This document shows positions 50,688-59,114 of a stretch of DNA of 64,000 bases, one piece after another. Where the stretch lies: assembly GCA_020062545.1 (NCBI GenBank), contig JAGUWD010000007.1, forward strand, positions 297,869-361,868, given 5' to 3'. Made by a program: the position numbers and the translations under genes. The notes under the pieces are model-generated. The model did no database searches. It was not told the origin of the DNA and saw only the letters and a program-made list of their open reading frames with translations. The first letter of the stretch is position 1, and each line of letters begins with the position of its first letter. Origin of the DNA: Thermodesulfovibrionales bacterium. GTDB lineage: Bacteria > Nitrospirota > Thermodesulfovibrionia > Thermodesulfovibrionales > Dissulfurispiraceae.

Positions 50688-52843
50688 TAAAGATAGGATA
50701 CAGGATTAAGGATTTGAGGTTTGGATTTAATGTTTTATTGTTTGCTGTTTTTTGCTTATTGATAAGTGTTCACTTCTTTTGCGGTATGTCCTATGCAAAA
50801 GAAGTCAAGGAATCGACAGGCCCTTGCATTACGAATATCGAAGTGCTGGATAACGCTGTGAAAATCAAGATCAATGGCCCCATAAGGTATAAGATATCCA
50901 GCCCTGCCGATCCGTTCAGGGCCACCGTGGATATAGAAGGGGTATGCCTCGGAAGATTTGGAGATAAGATTTATTCCAGGCAGGCGGGCATAACGGAAAT
51001 ATCATTGACACAAATAGAGACCCCCATTATAACATCGCATCTGGACATCCTTCTGCAGAGCCCTTCCATTATTAAACCCGAGATACAGGGAGATACACTC
51101 ACACTTTATGTGGAACCGAAGACCGATGCTGCAAAACAGGAGCTTACAGACAAGAGGACAGATAAAGGCTTATCCCAACAGGAAGACAAGCCGGACAAGG
51201 CAGGGGATGCTGCAAAAGAGATTGCTGCAGTGGTATTTGATAAAACTGATGTCGGAATTGAACTGGTAATAAAGGGCGATGGTACAATGCCTGAGCCTGC
51301 TGTGTTCGAGCTTGACGGCAAGATCATGATAGATATCCCTGATGTGGTGATGAAGGCGTCCCTGCCGTCCAGCATACCATCTCCTGTTAAAGACTTTAAG
51401 TATAAGGCTGAAAAGGGAAATATAAGGTTTATACTGGATATCGAGGGGAAGGCTGATACTGAAGTAGTTGCGATGGAGGATGAAATAGTAGTTGATATTG
51501 CCTTTAAAGATAGGAAAATTGATTTGGCAAAAAGGGACGATATTCAGAAAGCACCAAACTCCAAACTCAAGACTCCAAACTCAAATTTGGTATCGCTGGA
51601 TTTTCAGGATGCCGACATCGTGCCTATTTTGCGGCTTTTAGGTGATGTCAGCGGATATAATATCGTTATACATCCCGATGTGAAGGGAAAGATCTCCATG
51701 AAGCTCATGAATGTTCCGTGGGAGCAAGCTCTCGATATAGTGCTTAAGACATTTAACCTCGAGAAGGTTATTGATGGTAATGTCATAAGAGTTGCAACAT
51801 TAAAGGCATTTCAGGAGGAGAAGAAGGCCGTTGCTGAAACAAAAGAAGTTTTTGGCAAGGCAGAGGATATTACAACAAAAGTGTTTGCTGTAAATTATTC
51901 CAACGTTGAGAAAATTAAGGAATCTATAGAAAAGGGAAAGGTTTTATCTCCAAGGGGCAATATTAGTATTGATACAAGGACGCGTTCACTGATAGTTAAG
52001 GACATTCCATCAAGCCTTAATGAGATACAGAAGCTCATAGAGACCCTTGATAAACAAACCCCGCAGGTTCTCATAGAGTCAAGGATAGTAGAAATGAGTA
52101 ATAACTTCTCAAAGAGCCTCGGCATCGAGTGGGGAGGACATTGGTTCCCGCCAGATTCTCGCACCAGGGCAGTAGGTTCTGTTCAAAGCCAGATTCAAGG
52201 GCAAGCGGATTACCTCCCTGCAATCGGCGGTGGAAATTATTTCCCAACTATTACAAGCCTGCCTGCCACTACTACAAAGATTGTATCTCCTACAAGTGCT
52301 ATAACGCTCGGCTATTTAAACGCAGCACAGACCTTCGGCTTAGACCTGAGATTGTCTGCAATCGAAGCTTTTGGCAAGGCAAAACTGCTCTCAACGCCGA
52401 AGATTATAACCCTTGAGAACGAGCAGGCTATTATAAAACACGGCAAGAGGATACCGATAACTACACCTGGCACAACCCAGGGCACATATACTACGACTTA
52501 TATAGACGCAAACTTAAAGATTACCGTGACTCCGCAGATAGCACCTGACGGTACAATTTATATGAAGATAGAAGTAAATAAGGACGAGCCTGATTATACC
52601 AACAAAGATATATTGGGCAATCCGGCAATAGATACGAGGTCAGTATCAACTCAGGTGCTTGTGAAGGACGGTGAGACTGTTGTTATAGGTGGAATACTGA
52701 AGAGTTCGGAATCTGATACCGACTCTGGAGTGCCGGGGCTTTCCAAGATCCCGCTCTTGGGCTGGCTCTTTAAGAGGGAGACCAAGGAGACAAACTCTGA
52801 AGAACTGCTTATTTTTATAACACCGAGAATTGTAAAACGGTAG
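50684..52843 (+). CDS. pilQ: Type IV pilus secretin PilQ
   Basis: 719 residues. Signal sequence (FNVLLFAVFCLLISV), N-terminal AMIN-type domains (about 45-150 and 185-280), secretin/TonB short N domain (SLDFQDADIVPILRLLGDVS, about 305), NolW-type repeat (about 395), and the secretin barrel with VLIESRIVEM and VKDGETVVIGGILKS then VPGLSKIPLLGWLFK. It forms the outer-membrane pore for the pilus. The secretin domain begins right after a heptamer array that encodes KAPNSKLKTPNSN in the linker; another array encodes the signal core. Confidence 0.93.
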   Translation: MIKIGYRIKDLRFGFNVLLFAVFCLLISVHFFCGMSYAKEVKESTGPCITNIEVLDNAVKIKINGPIRYKISSPADPFRATVDIEGVCLGRFGDKIYSRQAGITEISLTQIETPIITSHLDILLQSPSIIKPEIQGDTLTLYVEPKTDAAKQELTDKRTDKGLSQQEDKPDKAGDAAKEIAAVVFDKTDVGIELVIKGDGTMPEPAVFELDGKIMIDIPDVVMKASLPSSIPSPVKDFKYKAEKGNIRFILDIEGKADTEVVAMEDEIVVDIAFKDRKIDLAKRDDIQKAPNSKLKTPNSNLVSLDFQDADIVPILRLLGDVSGYNIVIHPDVKGKISMKLMNVPWEQALDIVLKTFNLEKVIDGNVIRVATLKAFQEEKKAVAETKEVFGKAEDITTKVFAVNYSNVEKIKESIEKGKVLSPRGNISIDTRTRSLIVKDIPSSLNEIQKLIETLDKQTPQVLIESRIVEMSNNFSKSLGIEWGGHWFPPDSRTRAVGSVQSQIQGQADYLPAIGGGNYFPTITSLPATTTKIVSPTSAITLGYLNAAQTFGLDLRLSAIEAFGKAKLLSTPKIITLENEQAIIKHGKRIPITTPGTTQGTYTTTYIDANLKITVTPQIAPDGTIYMKIEVNKDEPDYTNKDILGNPAIDTRSVSTQVLVKDGETVVIGGILKSSESDTDSGVPGLSKIPLLGWLFKRETKETNSEELLIFITPRIVKR
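50734..50761 (+). repeat. Heptamer-like array encoding the PilQ signal core
   Basis: TTTATTG, TTTGCTG, TTTTTTG, CTTATTG in phase; same word family as the surA array. Confidence 0.6.
51555..51582 (+). repeat. In-frame heptamer array (CAAACTC) in pilQ
   Basis: CAAACTC, CAAACTC, AAGACTC, CAAACTC in phase, in the linker before the secretin N domain. Confidence 0.8.
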
Positions 52844-52856
52844 TAAGTAAATTATT

Positions 52857-53093
52857 TCAGGTTTCCCATATATTGTAATTGTCTATCAGCCTGATGCCTG
52901 TGAAATAACAGCATAGCTCGTTGTTGATGTCGTTGATGAATGAACGTTCCTTACCGTCCTGAAAGGCAATCCTCACAAAACAGAAGCCTCCGGGCAGGTC
53001 TGAATGCCTTTCTTCAATAACTTCTCCGACGCCCCATGAAAAGTATTTCAGATGCCTGACCTTATCACCGACCTTTAGATATAATCTCTTCAC
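52857..53093 (-). CDS. DUF3553-type small protein
   Basis: About 78 residues from a GTG start (53093): VGDKVRHLKYFSWGVGEVIE, then FVRIAFQDGKERSF. This is the SH3-like pattern of DUF3553, also found in UvrD-type helicase tails and RNA polymerase-binding domains. A longer in-frame ATG at 53180 lies inside the repeat element that starts at about 53104, so that extension is probably not native. No good ribosome site is visible, so the exact start is uncertain. It converges with pilQ. Confidence 0.6.
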   Translation of the reverse strand: MKRLYLKVGDKVRHLKYFSWGVGEVIEERHSDLPGGFCFVRIAFQDGKERSFINDINNELCCYFTGIRLIDNYNIWET

Positions 53094-53103
53094 ATAAATA
53101 TTA

Positions 53104-53312
53104 TAACCTGAATTATGCAAGATATGGCAGCAGGTGTTCATCAAAGCCTTTACAAAGTCGTTGTTCTTTATGCATACCATAAGACTATTAATGCATTTAC
53201 CTAAACAGATAGCAATGTAGTAGGTGACAGATTCAAGATAATGTTTTGCAATATGCTGAAGTGTAAAGTCTTTTCAGCACACCTGCCGCCATATGTGTGG
53301 CAATGCTTGCGT
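53104..53312. repeat. Inverted-repeat element, copy 1 (MITE-like)
   Basis: About 209 bp between the DUF3553 gene and tonB. Ends: CTGAATTATGCAAG...ATGGCAGCAGGTGTTCATCAAAGCC on the left; on the right CTTTTCAGCACACC, then TGCCGCCAT and GCTTGCGT. The two ends are imperfect inverted repeats of each other, and the interior (ATTAATG, AGCAATGTAGTAGGTGACAG) is shared with the copies at 58881, 60515 and 56892. The right edge touches the tonB stop codon. Confidence 0.85.
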
Positions 53313-54137
53313 TTATCTTATATAAACCCCGTACAAAGAATAGACAAAATGCCCTGTAATGGTGAGTCCATCCTTTCCCCATTCGTCCGGAAGGGGCCAG
53401 TAAGGCTCGGCATCCTTTAATGCCCTGATTGCGGCATCGTCGAGGCTCTTATGCCCAGACGTCCTGACCAGCTCAACAGTCCCTAACTTCCCATTTTTTT
53501 TAATGGTGAACTTTATATACAGGTCGCCGAACAATCCTTTCTCAGCAGCATCTGAAGGATACCTCCATATGCCTTCTATTTTTTCCTTCAGTCTCTGCAT
53601 GTAACCGTAGTATTTGAATTCTTGCGTATCAAAGGTGATGCCGTTATCGGTTTTTGTTTCCTCCTTCCCTTTTTGTGCGAGTTTGCCTATAACATCCCTG
53701 TCAAAAAGTTTTTCCTTGGATGTCTTAGGCGCAGGCTTTTCGGCTGTGCCCTGCCTGTTTCCGCTCGGGGCAGGAAGTTCACTCTTTCCCTCTTTGCCTG
53801 CAACATCCTTTGGCGGAGTGGTTGTGGCAGCAGAGTTCGTATCTGAAGAGCCTTTTGGCAGTCTTTGCCCGGATGACCGTCCGGATGGAGCAGCAGAAAG
53901 GTCTTTAGGCGAAGGCATATTTTTAGGCATCTTTGGCATCCTGAAAGTTTTTTGTTTTTTTGGCGCTTCAGGAATTTTTGGAGGTCTTGGTATCTTCTTT
54001 TCCTGTAACTCATCTGGAGTAATAATCCGCGCAAAAAAGGGGGATGTCTCCTTCTCCTTTCTTTCCTGAACAAGGAAAAGAGCTAATAAAACTACTACAA
54101 CATGCAGTATAAGCGAATAAATTAAGGACTTCTTCAA
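53313..54137 (-). CDS. TonB-family energy transducer (C-terminal TonB domain)
   Basis: 274 residues. A single N-terminal membrane helix (SLIYSLILHVVVVLLALFLV), a long proline/lysine-rich periplasmic spacer (RPPKIPEAPKKQKTFRMP...), and a C-terminal TonB domain (IKFTIKKNGKLGTVELVRTS, then DDAAIRALKDAEPYWPLPDE). It would couple the proton motive force to outer-membrane receptors, but no exbB, exbD or receptor lies nearby; a TolA- or gliding-type role is an alternative. The stop codon abuts a repeat element. Confidence 0.85.
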   Translation of the reverse strand: MKKSLIYSLILHVVVVLLALFLVQERKEKETSPFFARIITPDELQEKKIPRPPKIPEAPKKQKTFRMPKMPKNMPSPKDLSAAPSGRSSGQRLPKGSSDTNSAATTTPPKDVAGKEGKSELPAPSGNRQGTAEKPAPKTSKEKLFDRDVIGKLAQKGKEETKTDNGITFDTQEFKYYGYMQRLKEKIEGIWRYPSDAAEKGLFGDLYIKFTIKKNGKLGTVELVRTSGHKSLDDAAIRALKDAEPYWPLPDEWGKDGLTITGHFVYSLYGVYIR

Positions 54138-54187
54138 AGTAATTTATTTTAACTCAAATAGCATAATTTAATCAGATGGAGAGATTG

Positions 54188-55330
54188 TCAGACTTTTAAA
54201 AGGTGTTTGAAAAACTTTATGTACGAAATGAGGGCGCTGCTTCCTGTCTCTTTTTTGAGCCATAATCTCATTGCGATTTCTTGAACTTCAGGCCTTTTAT
54301 GAAGAGCGACGAATTTTTCTATGTTAGAGTCGCTTTTAAAAAGATAATTTTTGATCTTGCTCATCAGCATGAATCTATTTCTGAAGCGGCTGTTCCAGAG
54401 TTTTTTGTAAAGGGCAGGTTTGCCTTCGGCTATCGCCCGAGCAGCGAATTCTCCTGACTTCATTGCATAGTAAATGCCCTCATATGTTATCGGCATGACT
54501 ATGCCCGCAGTATCTCCTGCAAACAGGATATTGTTGATGTTAAAAAGGGTGCCGCTCCATTCCGGTATTTTGAACGCACGTGGCTTATTTATAAGATTGC
54601 GGCCTAAAAAATTTTCAGCAGCAAAATCTTTTAAAGGTATGCCAAATCTTCTTCTGATAAACGCATCCAGGAGGGCGGTGAGTTCTCTCGGATTTGCGCT
54701 TCCTGTTCCTATGGAGGAATAACCGCTGGACGGGAATACCCAGGAATAGAACTGCGATGCATGACTTGATCCAAACCAGAACTCGCAAGCGTCGAAATCA
54801 TCAGATGTTATATGTGCGCTTATGGTAGAAAGGCAATCGGGCTTGGTGTGTCCGATGCTGGATCCGGCTCTGAATGTTATTCCGCCGGATGCTATCACAT
54901 AATCCGACCTTATTTTAATTTCTTCGTTGGTGGAACTTCTTCTTGCCGTTGAGATGATTTTTCCCCCGATTTCTTCGAATCGCGTAAATTCTGCCTCCAC
55001 TACCGATGCACCGCTGTTTTTAGCGATTTCCCTCAATTTTGCATCGAACGCACCCCTTCCCATAATGCAGAGATATCCACCCTTCAACCCGATCTCAACC
55101 TCTTTTCCCTTCGGGGATACTATCCGTATTTTTTTTATATTTTTCTTGACAATATCTTCAGGGATGCTGAATTCATGCAGGGCTATGGAGGGGATCCCGC
55201 CTCCGCATGGCTTTACATAAGACAGGTCTCTTTCTAAGAGAACAGTGTCTATGCCGCTGTCAGCTAAAAATCTTGCAGCCGTAGAGCCTGCAGGTCCGCC
55301 GCCTATTACAAGGACATGAGTTCGCAGCAT
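54188..55330 (-). CDS. Geranylgeranyl reductase-family FAD oxidoreductase
   Basis: 380 residues. FAD-binding VLVIGGGPAGSTAARFLAD at the N terminus, VKPCGGGIP near 40, FPSSGYSSIGTG near 205, and LFAGDTAGIVMPITYEGIYY (about 270-289). The family saturates isoprenoid chains of quinones, lipids or chlorophyll; in a non-phototroph, menaquinone or another polyprenyl lipid is the likely substrate. Alternatives are halogenase- or FixC-type reductases. It is followed upstream by an inverted heptamer hairpin. Confidence 0.85.
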   Translation of the reverse strand: MLRTHVLVIGGGPAGSTAARFLADSGIDTVLLERDLSYVKPCGGGIPSIALHEFSIPEDIVKKNIKKIRIVSPKGKEVEIGLKGGYLCIMGRGAFDAKLREIAKNSGASVVEAEFTRFEEIGGKIISTARRSSTNEEIKIRSDYVIASGGITFRAGSSIGHTKPDCLSTISAHITSDDFDACEFWFGSSHASQFYSWVFPSSGYSSIGTGSANPRELTALLDAFIRRRFGIPLKDFAAENFLGRNLINKPRAFKIPEWSGTLFNINNILFAGDTAGIVMPITYEGIYYAMKSGEFAARAIAEGKPALYKKLWNSRFRNRFMLMSKIKNYLFKSDSNIEKFVALHKRPEVQEIAMRLWLKKETGSSALISYIKFFKHLLKV

Positions 55331-55338
55331 AATGAGTT

Positions 55339-55393
55339 AGTAGCCAGTTACCAGTTGACAGGAAAGACTTTTGGCCGCTGGTGACCGGCTACT
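55339..55393. repeat. Hairpin made of inverted heptamer words
   Basis: AGTAGCCAGTTACCAG (55339-55354) and the inverse of AGTAGCCGGTCACCAG (55378-55393) match at 14 of 16 positions. Each arm is itself a run of 7-base words (AGTAGCC, AGTTACC, AGTTGAC). It fills the uspA-reductase gap and could attenuate transcription between them. Confidence 0.7.
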
Positions 55394-55401
55394 GAAAATT
55401 A

Positions 55402-55848
55402 TTACTTCTTCGACTCTCTTACTGTCAACACAGGGCATGACGCGTTCCTTACCACCCTCTCTGCAGTGCTTCCGAATAAAACCCTGTCAAGCCCTTTCCT
55501 GCCGTGAGTCCCGATAACGATGAGGTCGATGTTTTTCTCCTCGGCAAACTTCAGTATCTCCTCATACGGTATGCCTCTGATGACGGTATATTCCACATCT
55601 TTTAAGTCCATTCTCTTGTCTGCACCGAATTTTTCAAGCTCCTTCCGTGCGCTTGCATCAAGCTCCTTATACATCTCGTCAACAGAGATATGGGGCACAT
55701 ATAGTCCAGATGCCGTTACTATATCGTATACGACATGCAGCATGTGGAGCTTTGCTCCATAGCTCTTTGCCAGATCTACAGCATACGGCAAGGCATTTAA
55801 TGCCCCTTCAGAAAAGTCTGTTGGAAAAAGAATCCTTTTGATCTCCAT
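55402..55848 (-). CDS. Universal stress protein (UspA family)
   Basis: 148 residues. ILFPTDFSEGALNALPYAVD at the start and the ATP-binding G-2x-G-9x-GS motif in GTHGRKGLDRVLFGSTAERV. ATG 55848 is used because GGAGG lies 9 bases upstream; a longer frame exists. It follows galT by four bases. Function is a general stress response, probably through ATP binding. Confidence 0.9.
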   Translation of the reverse strand: MEIKRILFPTDFSEGALNALPYAVDLAKSYGAKLHMLHVVYDIVTASGLYVPHISVDEMYKELDASARKELEKFGADKRMDLKDVEYTVIRGIPYEEILKFAEEKNIDLIVIGTHGRKGLDRVLFGSTAERVVRNASCPVLTVRESKK

Positions 55849-55852
55849 AATA

Positions 55853-56878
55853 TTAGACCTCCTTGAGATATTTGGCTGCATCCTCCGGGGATGTAGTCAG
55901 TATATGAAATTCCGAGTCCCATTCAAAACCGCTTTTTGTTACGAGGTGCGGCATCACTTCCATATGCCAGTGGAAATCCTCTCCCAGCGTATGCCAGTGG
56001 TCTTTCCTCGGCATCCTGTTCGGCGCTGTATGCAGCACATAATTGTACGGTGGATTATTAAAGAGTGCCCTCATTTTTCTAATTGTTGTCATCAGTATCA
56101 GGCTCAGGTCTTCCATCTCTTCGTCGCGTATATCCTGAAAAGCGCAGTTGTGCCTTCTGGGCATTATCCAGTATTCAAATGGAGACCTCGGTGCGAATGG
56201 AGTAAATGCAATAAAGTGGGTTGTCTCCATGATTACCCTTTCACCGGTTCTCAGTTCCTCATTCAGTATATCACAGAATATGCACCGCTCTTTGTAATAA
56301 AAATAGGCCTTTGCCCCATCGAGCTCTTCCTTGATCCCCTTTGGTATCACGGGTGTGGCAATGACCTGGGAATGGGGATGGTGGAATAATTCTCCTGCTG
56401 TCTTCCCGCAGTCTTTATAAATAAGGGTATATCTCAACCTTGGGTCTTTTTCGAGTTCCGATACGCGGTTCTTGTAAGTTGTTATTACCTTGATTACCTG
56501 CGATATGCCCAAATCCTCAGGAGGGGTATCATGCTTTGGGGATTCTATGATTATCTCATTGGCGCCGATACTGTTCATCTTGTCATACATCCCGGCCCCT
56601 CTTCTTCCCAGATCGCCTTCTATTTGAAATATGGGATTGATTCTCGGAACTACCCTTGTCTGCCAGTTCGGTGCATTGGGATGAGTGCCTGTTTCCCTTA
56701 TGGCAAATATTTCAGGCGGGGTCTTATCTTCTCTTCCCTGACACAATATGCAGTTGCTGCCGTCTGTATCCTGAATAACGTGTTCGAGATTTTTCTCGAA
56801 ATAGAAGGCAGGCGGTTTTGAATCTTTAAGCACAGCCACCCATCTGTTAAGTATTGGGTCTTTTCTTAGTTCGTGCAT
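55853..56878 (-). CDS. galT: Galactose-1-phosphate uridylyltransferase
   Basis: 341 residues, HIT superfamily. RKDPILNRWVAVLKDSKPPA near the N terminus, zinc pair CILC (about 43-46), NEIIIESPKHDTPPEDL, the catalytic FHHPHSQVIATP (about 165-176), CIFCDI, and a C-terminal HWHMEVMP. It exchanges UMP between UDP-glucose and galactose-1-phosphate; no galK or galE is nearby, and an ADP-glucose-type activity is possible for such stand-alone members. GGAGCAG precedes the ATG. A diverged repeat element starts about 14 bases upstream. Confidence 0.88.
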   Translation of the reverse strand: MHELRKDPILNRWVAVLKDSKPPAFYFEKNLEHVIQDTDGSNCILCQGREDKTPPEIFAIRETGTHPNAPNWQTRVVPRINPIFQIEGDLGRRGAGMYDKMNSIGANEIIIESPKHDTPPEDLGISQVIKVITTYKNRVSELEKDPRLRYTLIYKDCGKTAGELFHHPHSQVIATPVIPKGIKEELDGAKAYFYYKERCIFCDILNEELRTGERVIMETTHFIAFTPFAPRSPFEYWIMPRRHNCAFQDIRDEEMEDLSLILMTTIRKMRALFNNPPYNYVLHTAPNRMPRKDHWHTLGEDFHWHMEVMPHLVTKSGFEWDSEFHILTTSPEDAAKYLKEV

Positions 56879-56891
56879 ATCTGCTCCTTAA

Positions 56892-57095
56892 TACCCGAAT
56901 TGAGCGATTCTACGCCGTTAATTTTGTAAGGCAGGTGCTGCGGAAAGACTTTAAACTCCGCACTTGCACTATCATTTATCTTGTATCCGTAATCTACTAC
57001 ATTGGATACTTGTTGAATTATACAATTATAATCTTTCATATGCATATGAACAAAGACTTTTTAAAGTCTTGTAGCAGTGCCTGCCTTACAAAATC
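56892..57095. repeat. Inverted-repeat element, copy 4 (most diverged), overlapping the coaX 3' end
   Basis: The ends TTTTGTAAGGCAGG and its inverse at 57081-57094 bracket the unit. The left arm then has AAAGACTTTAAACTCC, and the middle has ATCTTGTATC and CTACTACATTG, matching copy 2 in the same orientation. The outer CCCGAATT matches copy 2 as well. The right end reads into coaX, supplying its last codons and TAA. Confidence 0.7.
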
Positions 57096-57894
57096 GCTCA
57101 ACATGGTATAAATAAATCAACCTTAGTCCTTCAAAGGTTAGGTTGGGAGCCATGCAGTGTTTCCTTTTAATCAGAGGAGACACGAGTTTCGCATATCCGC
57201 CTGTCAGGACTAATTTTAACCTAAAACCGAGTTCTTTCTCTATACTTTTTATCAGTGTTTCGACTGCACCTGCAGTCCCGTTTATAATCCCAGAGGTCAT
57301 GGATGATGCCGTGTCTTTTCCCAGCACTGTTTTTGGCCTTTTGATGGAGACAGGAGGCAGTTTTGCAGTCCCTGTGTGGAGCGCTTTCTGCATAAGCTCT
57401 ATCCCCGGCATTATCGTTCCACCGAGGAAATTCGAGTGCCTTCCCACAACAGTAATTGTGGTGGCTGTGCCGAAGTCTACCACTGCAACGGGCTTTTTAA
57501 AATAATAAAATCCTGCCAGAGCATTGACAATCCGGTCTGCCCCTATTTCTCCAGGTTGCTTCACACTAAAGGTGAGACCGCAATGCAGTTTATGGCTTAC
57601 GATTAATGGTTGTCTGCCGCATATATCTTCTACTGCCTTGATAATTGGCGGGTTTAGGGACGGGACAACGGATGAGATTATAGAATCAATTTCGGGTGAA
57701 TGGGTGAACGGGTGATTGGGTGAATGGATGGAATGCTCTATAATCTCGGCAATTATTTTTTTATATGCCTCTGCCGACTGTATCGGATGAGTTGGAATTT
57801 TTTTGATGAACAATTTTGTATTTTTTATCGGGTTTAGAAATATACCGAATCCAATGGTGGAGTTCCCGATGTCAACAGCAAGCAGGGCGCTCAT
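57061..57894 (-). CDS. coaX: Type III pantothenate kinase
   Basis: 277 residues, ASKHA fold. ALLAVDIGNSTIGFG (phosphate 1) at the N terminus, PGEIGADRIVNALAGFYYFK (about 114-133), VVDFGTATTITVV, and LTGGYAKLVSPLI. It phosphorylates pantothenate as the first step of CoA synthesis and, unlike CoaA, is not feedback-inhibited. Two oddities: an octamer array encodes HSIHSPNHPFTHSPEI near residue 55, and the C-terminal FCKAGTATRL plus stop are encoded by a repeat element. Overlaps birA by ATGA. Confidence 0.92.
   Translation of the reverse strand: MSALLAVDIGNSTIGFGIFLNPIKNTKLFIKKIPTHPIQSAEAYKKIIAEIIEHSIHSPNHPFTHSPEIDSIISSVVPSLNPPIIKAVEDICGRQPLIVSHKLHCGLTFSVKQPGEIGADRIVNALAGFYYFKKPVAVVDFGTATTITVVGRHSNFLGGTIMPGIELMQKALHTGTAKLPPVSIKRPKTVLGKDTASSMTSGIINGTAGAVETLIKSIEKELGFRLKLVLTGGYAKLVSPLIKRKHCMAPNLTFEGLRLIYLYHVERFCKAGTATRL
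57693..57732. repeat. In-frame octamer array (GGGTGAAT-type) in coaX
   Basis: CGGGTGAA, TGGGTGAA, CGGGTGAT, TGGGTGAA, TGGATGGA on the + strand, in phase. Encodes an extra His/Ser/Pro-rich loop. Confidence 0.8.
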
Positions 57895-58868
57895 CTGAGT
57901 ATTATCACATCTCCTGCGCTTATTTTTTTAAATGTATTGTCAGGGAGCTTCAGCATTAGCATTCCTTCCTCATCTATAGTTCCTGCTATTCCCGTAAAAA
58001 CATTGTTTCCCACTGTTACTTTTACGGCACGCCCTATGGTGCATGATAACTTCAGCCATTCTTCTATTATGGGCTTCTTGCCACTGTTTAAAAGTATGCT
58101 GTACCATTTGTCCATCTCCCGTAATATCTCGACTGCAACCTTAGTCCTTGATAGGACATTGCCTGTTTCATTTTTTATGGATGTAGCACATGCCTTGATT
58201 TCATCTGGCATATCGCTGGCTCCGAGATTTATATTTATCCCTATGCCTATGACTGCATGGAATATCCTGTCCATGTCAGCCTTTATTTCTGTCAGGATGC
58301 CGCCCAATTTTCTGTCCGAGACCATCAAGTCATTGGGCCATTTTATGGAAGCAGGGATGGATGAAATCCGTTTTATTGCGGATGCACAGGCAACTGCCGT
58401 CATGAGTGTCAGTATCGCTGCGTCCCTCGGCAGAATTGCAGGTCTTAGGATAATGCTCATGTAGAGGTTCTTCCCTTGAGGCGACAACCATTTCCTTCCA
58501 AGCCTCCCCTTGCCGCCAGTCTGCGCATCGGCTATGATGATTGTTCCATCGGGATATCCCTTTTCTGCAAGCTCCATAGCACATGTATTGGTGGAATTGA
58601 TGGTATCGAAGAATATTATTTCTCTTCCGATAATCATGGACCGGCCTGAAATAGAGTCTCTTATTTCTTCAATGGATAGGTCTGGCGATTTTAGTAATTT
58701 ATATCCCTTTGCAGGAGACGCCTCGATTGTATAGCCTTTTTCCCTGAGGATGTTGATCCTTTTCCATACGGCTGCTCTGGTGATTTTCAGGGTATTTGCC
58801 ATTTCTGCACCAGAAATAAAATCTTCTTTTTCCTTCAGTAGCCTTATTATTTCCCCATTATTATTCAT
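57891..58868 (-). CDS. birA: Bifunctional biotin ligase/biotin repressor
   Basis: 325 residues. N-terminal winged HTH (EMANTLKITRAAVWKRINIL, about 22-41), catalytic domain with GGKGRLGRKWLSP (about 114-126; the biotin-AMP loop), SIKWPNDLMVSDRKLGGIL and GIGININLG, and a C-terminal SH3-like domain. It attaches biotin to the carrier lysine, here that of PycB, and can repress biotin genes as a dimer. A repeat element lies 12 bases upstream of the start, where its promoter should be. Confidence 0.93.
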   Translation of the reverse strand: MNNNGEIIRLLKEKEDFISGAEMANTLKITRAAVWKRINILREKGYTIEASPAKGYKLLKSPDLSIEEIRDSISGRSMIIGREIIFFDTINSTNTCAMELAEKGYPDGTIIIADAQTGGKGRLGRKWLSPQGKNLYMSIILRPAILPRDAAILTLMTAVACASAIKRISSIPASIKWPNDLMVSDRKLGGILTEIKADMDRIFHAVIGIGININLGASDMPDEIKACATSIKNETGNVLSRTKVAVEILREMDKWYSILLNSGKKPIIEEWLKLSCTIGRAVKVTVGNNVFTGIAGTIDEEGMLMLKLPDNTFKKISAGDVIILR

Positions 58869-58880
58869 CTGAAATACTTA

Positions 58881-59098
58881 ATCCCAAATTACACAAGTAT
58901 TGCCTAACATATGGCAGCAGGTGTGCTGAAAAGACTTCACACTTTGAAATATTGTAAAACATCATCTTGAATCTGTCACCTACTACATTGCTATCTATTT
59001 AGGTAAAACCATTAATAGTCTTCTGGTATGCATAAAGAATAACACTTTGTAAAGGCTTTGATGAACACCTGCCGCCATACCTTGCGTAATTCGGGATA
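58881..59098. repeat. Inverted-repeat element, copy 2
   Basis: About 218 bp, opposite orientation to copy 1. TTAATCCCAAATTACACAAG at the left and the inverse of TTTATCCCGAATTACGCAAG at the right are terminal inverted repeats (16 of 20 matches). Inner arms are GCAGGTGTGCTGAAAAGACT and the inverse of GGTGTTCATCAAAGCCTTTA. It fills the birA-nth gap. Confidence 0.88.
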
Positions 59099-59114
59099 AA
59101 ATGCCTGGTTTGGA

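Noticed and set aside
53094..53180. Longer N terminus for the DUF3553 protein
   Set aside because: The extra residues are encoded by the inverted-repeat element (copy 1), and the SH3-like domain begins after the GTG at 53093.
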